From NCBI GenBank assembly GCA_944371685.1, contig CALVXV010000049.1, forward strand, positions 1 through 8,708: 8,708 bases of DNA, written 5' to 3'. The DNA comes from an uncultured Bacilli bacterium (GTDB lineage Bacteria; Bacillota_I; Bacilli_A; RF39; UBA660). Each line of letters begins with the position of its first letter. Position 1 is the first letter of the stretch. This document shows positions 4,802 to 8,708 of this stretch, one piece after another. The notes under the pieces are model-generated. The model saw only the letters and a program-made list of their open reading frames with translations. It did not search any database and was not told the DNA's origin. Made by a program: the position numbers and the translations under genes.

Positions 4802-6069
4802 TGGAGGACAAGTATCTTTCAGTTAGTGCAATTACTCGTTATTTAAAAGCTAAATTAGATGTTGATGAGAATTTACAAAGAGTTTATCTAAGAGGAGAAA
4901 TTTCTAATTTTAAGGCACATACGACTGGACATTTTTATTTTTCTTTGAAAGATGAGACGAGTAAAATTAATGCAATTATGTTTAGAAGTAATGCGAGTAA
5001 GGTATTATTTAAACCAACTGATGGCATGAAGGTTTTGGTAAGTGGCCGGGTAAGTATTTATGAGGCGATGGGTAGTTATCAGATTTATGTTGATGAAATG
5101 CTTGAAGATGGTGTTGGCAATTTATATGTGGCATTTGAGCAGTTAAAGAAAAAATTACAAGCTGAAGGTTTGTTTGATACAGCGCATAAGAAGAAGATAC
5201 CAAAGATTCCTAAAAGAGTTGGTATTATTACGGCAAGTACTGGTGCGGCAATTAGAGATATTATAACGACGATTAAAAGAAGATTTCCAATTTGTGAGAC
5301 TATTTTATTTCCAACTTTAGTTCAAGGAGAGAATGCGAAAGATGATATAGTGCGTAATATTGAAAAAGCGCAAGAATATGATTTAGATGTTTTGATTGTT
5401 GGACGTGGCGGAGGTTCTATCGAAGATTTATGGCCTTTTAATGAAGAAGTTGTGGCTAGGGCTATTTATAATTCAAAAATTCCAGTTATTAGTGCGGTTG
5501 GTCATGAGGTTGATTTTACGATTGCAGATTTTGTGGCTGATTTAAGAGCACCTACACCAACAGCGGCAGCGGAATTAGCGGTGCCTAATATGAGTGATTT
5601 AAAAACACATATAAATCAACTTTTAATTAGACTTAATGAGAGTATTTATAAGAAAGTAAATTATTTGAAGTTATATTTGGAGTCGGTTAAAAATTCTTTT
5701 GTGATAAAAAATCCGCAGATTATGTTTGAAAATAAGAAACAAAGTTTAGTTTTAATGAATGATAAGCTTAACAGTTTAATGCTTGGCAAAGTAGATGGGA
5801 TGAAAAATGAACTTGAGAAGATTAAAAAAAGTTATGTACTGGTAAATCCTAGGTTACTTTATAAAGATAAAATAGTGGAAGTTAAAACTATTATTGATAA
5901 GCTTAATCTTTTAAATCCTTTAAATATATTAGCTAGAGGATATAGTATTACATATTTGAATGATAGGGCAGTTAAGAGTGTTAAGAGTGTTAATAAAGAT
6001 GATATTTTGAATATTAAACTTAATGATGGTGGTTTGAAGGCTCAAGTTTTAGAAGTGGAGGAAAAATGA
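4801..6069 (+). CDS. xseA: Exodeoxyribonuclease VII large subunit
   Basis: Catalytic subunit (422 residues) of exonuclease VII, which degrades single-stranded DNA from both ends into oligonucleotides in repair. An N-terminal OB fold (about 5-100; RVYLRGEISNFK, then HFYFSLKDE) is followed by the catalytic domain: RVGIITASTGAAIRDI (139-154), LIVGRGGGSIEDLWPFNEE (198-216) and SAVGHEVDFTIADFVADLRA (231-250). The likely active residues Asp153, Arg202, His235 and Asp238 keep the spacing I recall for the E. coli enzyme. The C-terminal half is the helical coiled region that carries XseB. Start is GTG 4801, overlapping the nusB TAG by one base, with GAGAAGGTG upstream. Length is close to the family norm. 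Confidence 0.96.
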   Translation: MEDKYLSVSAITRYLKAKLDVDENLQRVYLRGEISNFKAHTTGHFYFSLKDETSKINAIMFRSNASKVLFKPTDGMKVLVSGRVSIYEAMGSYQIYVDEMLEDGVGNLYVAFEQLKKKLQAEGLFDTAHKKKIPKIPKRVGIITASTGAAIRDIITTIKRRFPICETILFPTLVQGENAKDDIVRNIEKAQEYDLDVLIVGRGGGSIEDLWPFNEEVVARAIYNSKIPVISAVGHEVDFTIADFVADLRAPTPTAAAELAVPNMSDLKTHINQLLIRLNESIYKKVNYLKLYLESVKNSFVIKNPQIMFENKKQSLVLMNDKLNSLMLGKVDGMKNELEKIKKSYVLVNPRLLYKDKIVEVKTIIDKLNLLNPLNILARGYSITYLNDRAVKSVKSVNKDDILNIKLNDGGLKAQVLEVEEK

Positions 6070-6290
6070 TGACGAAAGAGAAAAAGTTTGAAGATAAAAT
6101 TAAAGATTTAGAAAATATAATTGAAGTTTTAGAAAATGGAGAAGTTTCATTAGATGAGTCAATAAAAAAATATACGGAAGCGATGAAGCTTGTTAAAGAG
6201 TGTGACTCAGAGCTTAAGAATATTGAGACTAAGGTTAACAAAATAGTGAATGAAAATGGTAATTTAGAGGATTTTGAAGTGTCAGAGTAA
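6066..6290 (+). CDS. xseB: Exodeoxyribonuclease VII small subunit
   Basis: Small, highly charged helical protein (73-74 residues) that binds along the coiled arm of XseA to form the active complex. The family pattern FEDKIKDLENIIEVLENGEV then SLDESIKKYTEAMKLVKEC is complete, forming two antiparallel helices. ATG 6066 overlaps the xseA TGA (ATGA) and a second ATG follows at 6069. GGAGG (6057-6061) is 4 bases from the first and 7 from the second, so 6069 may be the true start. Translational coupling to xseA suits a fixed-ratio complex. In many Firmicutes ispA follows; here the unit ends with a terminator. Confidence 0.95.
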   Translation: MMTKEKKFEDKIKDLENIIEVLENGEVSLDESIKKYTEAMKLVKECDSELKNIETKVNKIVNENGNLEDFEVSE

Positions 6291-6324
6291 AGTAATTATG
6301 AAAATAGTTACTTTTTATTTTTTT
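6289..6324 (+). terminator. Terminator of nusB-xseA-xseB with GAAA tetraloop
   Basis: AAAGTAATTAT (6289-6299) pairs with ATAGTTACTTT (6304-6314), 11 bp with one G-U, closed by GAAA (6300-6303), then a T-rich tract to 6324. The left arm begins inside the xseB stop codon. Confidence 0.88.
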
Positions 6325-6340
6325 AAAAATAAAAATGTTG

Positions 6341-6346
6341 TATAAT
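6341..6346 (+). promoter_or_regulatory. Probable -10 of the pseudopilin operon
   Basis: A perfect TATAAT lies 15 bases before the pilin ATG at 6362. The -35 position holds only a T run, so the promoter would be weak or need an activator. The leader would be about 10 nt, with GGTGATGG as a poor ribosome site. Confidence 0.5.
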
Positions 6347-6361
6347 AAAAATGGTGATGGT

Positions 6362-6727
6362 ATGAAAAATAGAGGATTTACGTTAGCAGAGTTACTTGGA
6401 GTTATTGCAATACTTGGGGTTATTGCACTTATTACGGTACCGGCGATTAATCGTTCTTTAGATAGCGGCAGAGAAGATTTGTATGAAACACAAATAGAAC
6501 AGATGAAAAAAGGTGGCGAGGATTATTATACTGAACATTTAAGTGAACTACCACAATCGGTTGGTGATACGGCTTGTCAGACAATAGAGAGCTTGCAAAA
6601 GAATGGGTATTTACCAGTTGATATTAAGAATCCGAAAACTAATGAAAATTTTTCTCAATTAACTGAGGTGTGTGTTGAGCGGGTTGGAGTTTCAGAGTAT
6701 TCTTATAGTGTTAAGGAGGTAGAATAG
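6362..6727 (+). CDS. Type IV pseudopilin (prepilin-type N-terminal methylation signal)
   Basis: A 121-residue prepilin-like protein. MKNRGFTLAELLGVIAILGV is a textbook class III signal: basic leader, Gly-Phe cleavage site, Glu5 of the mature protein, and a hydrophobic helix to about residue 27. ATG 6362 is preferred over in-frame ATG 6335 because the latter lies upstream of the predicted transcription start and would put nine extra residues before the signal. The tail has exactly two cysteines (TACQT and EVCVE). It would be cleaved and methylated by a prepilin peptidase, absent here, and assembled into a pseudopilus or pilus. First of three adjacent genes in the same orientation. Confidence 0.85.
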   Translation: MKNRGFTLAELLGVIAILGVIALITVPAINRSLDSGREDLYETQIEQMKKGGEDYYTEHLSELPQSVGDTACQTIESLQKNGYLPVDIKNPKTNENFSQLTEVCVERVGVSEYSYSVKEVE

Positions 6728-6729
6728 TT

Positions 6730-7167
6730 ATGAAAAATAAAGGCTTTACTTTAATCGAGTTACTGGCAGTTATAGCGATTATTGCTATGGTGGCGATGAT
6801 TACAACGCCAATAGTAATTAATTTAATTCAATCTTCTAGGGAAAATGCTTTTAAGGATACGGCTCATAGTTTAGTAGTGGCGGCTGGTACTTATCAAGCA
6901 GAAAAGCAAGCTTTAAATGAAGATACAACTTTATATATAAATTATAAGACGAGTTCTGATGAGGTTAAAAGTCAGTTAAAAGTAGATGGAGTTTTACCGG
7001 ATGCGGGTGAGTTTGAACTTGATTTAAATGGCAAAGTGACACTGGCTTTATGGAGTGATAGTGCGCATGTGTGTGTGGTTAAGGATAAAGATGAAAAGAC
7101 TATTATAGTTAATGATAATATTACTAATGCGGATAGTTGTACGATTGCCAATATAAATAAGGAATGA
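6730..7167 (+). CDS. Type IV pseudopilin, second in the set
   Basis: A 145-residue protein opening MKNKGFTLIELLAVIAIIAM: the cleavage site, Glu5 and the hydrophobic N-terminal helix (to about residue 32) are all canonical. It resembles major pilins or the ComGC/GspG class in its N-terminus, but the tail is not recognisable and no assembly genes allow a finer call. Two cysteines (HVCVV and DSCTI) may be bridged. It starts 2 bp after the previous stop with AAGGAGG upstream (within the end of the first gene), so it is co-translated. The stronger ribosome site suggests it is made in larger amounts than the first pilin. Confidence 0.87.
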   Translation: MKNKGFTLIELLAVIAIIAMVAMITTPIVINLIQSSRENAFKDTAHSLVVAAGTYQAEKQALNEDTTLYINYKTSSDEVKSQLKVDGVLPDAGEFELDLNGKVTLALWSDSAHVCVVKDKDEKTIIVNDNITNADSCTIANINKE

Positions 7168-7171
7168 TTTT

Positions 7172-8002
7172 ATGAATAGAGGTTATACAAAAGCACAGTT
7201 TGTAGGACTTATTACTTTGATTTTTATTTTTTTAATTATTTTATTTATTGGGGTAAAGGTTATTAATTATATTAATAGACCTGCTGCTAAAGAGGTTTTA
7301 CAAAATGCTGATGTTAAGCAAGATGGATTTACTTTGGTGATAAATGGTAATTTTTTAACTTATGTTGGTATTAATAAAAAGTATGAAGATGCTGGAGCTA
7401 AAGCTTACAAGGATGGAAAAGATATTTCTTCTAAAATAGCGGTTTCTTATTATATGGATGATAAACAGGTTAGTGATATTGATACTACAAATGTTGGTAA
7501 TTATGTGGTGAAATACGAGGTTTATGATGGTAAGGTTTTAAAGGAAGCAACAAGAGTGGTTGTTGTTAAAGATAATAAAGCGCCTCGTTTAACGGTGCCT
7601 GATACAGTGACTATTACGAGTGATGAGGTTATTAATTATGATGTGACTGAAGGAGTTTTAGCTACGGATAATTCTGGAAACGTTAAATTTGAATGTGATA
7701 ATAATTTAACTAGAAAACCTGGTAATTATATTATTAAATGTATAGCTGAAGATAATAATGGTAATAAGACAATGAAAAAAAGACTTATTAAAGTTGTTTC
7801 TGGAATTGAATTTGAAGATGGTGAAAAATTAAAAATTAAATATCCAGCTGGTGAGGGATTTACTTATAAATATAGTTTAGATGGTGGTCAAACTTGGAAA
7901 GATGCTTCGGACATTGAATCTTTGGATGTTTCTGGTAATGTGATAGCACTTGTTTTAAAAAATGGAGAGTATAAAATGTCTAAAACTTATTATAAAAAAT
8001 AA
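7172..8002 (+). CDS. Pilin-like, membrane-anchored protein with Ig-like (DUF5011-type) domains
   Basis: A 276-residue exported protein. The N-terminus MNRGYTKAQFVGLITLIFIF looks like a degenerate class III signal: basic leader, Gly-Tyr, and a hydrophobic helix to about residue 30, but with Gln where pilins have Glu5. Residues about 54-133 fit a DUF5011 bacterial Ig-like domain (YVGINKKYEDAGAKAYKDG, then NVGNYVVKYEVYD), 138-208 a second beta-sandwich of HYR/Ig type with two cysteines (FECDN, IKCIA), and about 212-276 a short third beta module (YSLDGGQTWKD). It starts 4 bp after the second pilin. Plausible roles are a tip or adhesive minor pilin, or a plain membrane-anchored adhesin if no cleavage occurs. 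The ribosome site is weak. Confidence 0.75.
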   Translation: MNRGYTKAQFVGLITLIFIFLIILFIGVKVINYINRPAAKEVLQNADVKQDGFTLVINGNFLTYVGINKKYEDAGAKAYKDGKDISSKIAVSYYMDDKQVSDIDTTNVGNYVVKYEVYDGKVLKEATRVVVVKDNKAPRLTVPDTVTITSDEVINYDVTEGVLATDNSGNVKFECDNNLTRKPGNYIIKCIAEDNNGNKTMKKRLIKVVSGIEFEDGEKLKIKYPAGEGFTYKYSLDGGQTWKDASDIESLDVSGNVIALVLKNGEYKMSKTYYKK

Positions 8003-8027
8003 CATACAAATTGTATGTTATATTTTT
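7999..8027. terminator. Bidirectional terminator between the pilin operon and lexA
   Basis: ATAACATAC (7999-8007) pairs perfectly with GTATGTTAT (8013-8021) around AAATT. A T tract (8023-8027) follows on plus and an A-rich tract (about 7993-7998) serves minus. The stop codons of both convergent genes lie in the stem. Confidence 0.85.
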
Positions 8028-8635
8028 CTATATAAACCTATTGCTTTACCTAAAATGGTAACATTTTCTAAGATAATTGGATTCATGGTGTCATTTTCTG
8101 GTTGTAAGCGGAAATGACCTTTTTCTTTATAAAAAGTCTTTAAAGTTACTTCATTTTCATCAGTCATAGCTACTACTATTTCACCATTTCTTGCACTATT
8201 TCTTCTTTCGACGATGACAATATCGCCATCTAAAATTCCGGCATTAATCATACTGGTGCCATCGACTTTTAAAGTAAATACTTCTTTACCTTTCGGAAGT
8301 AAGTATGCAGGTAGGGCAAAATATTCATCGGGCATTTCAATGGCTTCAATAGGCGAGCCGGCAGTTATTTTTCCTAATAATGGCACTTCAGCTACCAATT
8401 CATTTTCTGGTTCGTATTCATTTTTAACTAATAATTCAATGGCTCTATTTTTAGAGTTTTCTTTTTTTATAAAGCCTTTTTTTTCAAGGTTGTTTAAGTG
8501 GGCATGAATAGTTGCGGGTGATGAAATATCTAGGGCTTTACCAATTTCTCTAACAGTTGGTGGATAACCATGTGAAACAATATAACTTTTAACAAAATTT
8601 AAAACATCTGTTTGTCTGCGTGTTAATTTTTCCAT
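8018..8635 (-). CDS. lexA: SOS-response repressor LexA
   Basis: Repressor of DNA-damage genes that self-cleaves when stimulated by RecA filaments (205 residues). N-terminal winged HTH: LTRRQTDVLNFV, then YPPTVREIG (24-32) and SSPATIHAHLNNLEKKGFI (38-56). C-terminal S24 peptidase domain: cleavage site Ala92-Gly93 in GKITAGSPIEA, catalytic Ser128 in VDGTSMINAGILDGD, and Lys166 in EVTLKTF. All parts are intact and length is normal. AGGAGG (reverse of 8642-8647) precedes ATG 8635. A palindrome over the -35 predicts autorepression. It is a single-gene unit sharing its terminator with the pilin operon; exonuclease VII genes nearby on the other strand show no LexA box that I could find. Confidence 0.97.
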   Translation of the reverse strand: MEKLTRRQTDVLNFVKSYIVSHGYPPTVREIGKALDISSPATIHAHLNNLEKKGFIKKENSKNRAIELLVKNEYEPENELVAEVPLLGKITAGSPIEAIEMPDEYFALPAYLLPKGKEVFTLKVDGTSMINAGILDGDIVIVERRNSARNGEIVVAMTDENEVTLKTFYKEKGHFRLQPENDTMNPIILENVTILGKAIGLYRKI

Positions 8636-8664
8636 TTCTTAACCTCCTAAATTAATCTATACAC

Positions 8665-8693
8665 ATTTTAACATATTATTGTGGTTTAGTCAA
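8665..8693 (-). promoter_or_regulatory. lexA promoter
   Basis: On the minus strand TTGACT (8693-8688) and TAAAAT (8670-8665) are 17 bp apart, with TGT just before the -10 giving an extended -10. The upstream palindrome overlaps the -35. Confidence 0.8.
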
Positions 8694-8704
8694 ACATTTG
8701 TTTG
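8691..8704. promoter_or_regulatory. LexA operator (SOS box variant)
   Basis: CAAACATTTGTTTG has perfect 6-bp arms around TT. It equals the Gram-positive LexA box frame CGAACA..TGTTCG with both outer G/C positions changed to A/T. It overlaps the lexA -35, the usual place for autorepression. Confidence 0.7.
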
Positions 8705-8708
8705 AAAA

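Noticed and set aside
5009..5203. Minus-strand open frame inside xseA
   Set aside because: Antisense to the conserved OB-fold region of xseA with no recognisable protein pattern; a shadow frame.
6020..6241. Minus-strand open frame over the xseA/xseB junction
   Set aside because: Antisense to two clearly coding, conserved genes and without a supported start.
8214..8507. Plus-strand open frame within lexA
   Set aside because: Antisense shadow of the LexA linker and peptidase domain.
1..8708. UGA read as tryptophan (mycoplasma code), tRNA genes, CRISPR arrays, insertion sequences
   Set aside because: Trp residues in conserved positions use TGG and TGA ends several genes; no cloverleaf, regular spaced repeats, transposase or terminal inverted repeats were found by eye.

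Overview
The window comes from a strongly A+T-rich, low-GC Gram-positive-type bacterium. L27 carries the Firmicutes N-terminal extension and sits beside its processing protease Prp, LexA has the Gram-positive form, Shine-Dalgarno sites are strong AAGGAGG types, and UGA is used as stop (not Trp) at the ends of xseA, the DUF192 gene and the 2830 gene. The surface-protein style (DUF6273-like) and the pseudopilin cluster suggest an uncultured gut Bacilli lineage such as RF39 or a relative. That placement is an inference; no marker here fixes the taxon.

Layout: (1) 14-1055, a ribosomal operon: promoter, L21-type leader, rplU, prp, rpmA, terminator. (2) 1091-2200, a second terminator, then a membrane-anchored DUF6273-like surface protein whose 3' end changes abruptly from about 25-27% to about 55% G+C over roughly 120 bp. 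That patch looks like a diversity-generating-retroelement or cassette-type variable region. (3) 2173-2457 (minus), a DUF192 protein convergent with it through a shared bidirectional terminator. (4) 2531-2808, a small solitary Flp/TadE-like pilin with its own promoter and terminator. (5) 2830-4291, a three-helix membrane protein and, 4 bp after it, a 359-residue solenoid of about eight mTERF-like repeats at an exact 35-residue period. mTERF is best known from mitochondria and chloroplasts, so this is the most surprising gene here. (6) 4307-6324, promoter, nusB, xseA, xseB and terminator, tightly coupled. (7) 6341-8027, three genes for class-III-signal exported proteins: two standard type IV pseudopilins and a third with a degenerate pilin-like N-terminus lacking Glu5 and carrying Ig-like domains. 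(8) 8018-8704 (minus), lexA with a promoter overlapped by a LexA-box-like palindrome.

How they work together: regions 1, 6 and 8 are housekeeping (ribosome, rRNA antitermination, exonuclease VII, SOS control). Regions 2, 4 and 7 are cell-surface functions: a possibly variable surface protein, an Flp-like pilin and a pseudopilus-like set. The pilus ATPase, platform protein and prepilin peptidase they would need are not in the window, nor is a reverse transcriptase or template repeat for the proposed variable region. The two strongest leads are the bacterial mTERF-like solenoid (3212-4291) and the G+C-shifted 3' patch (1981-2100).
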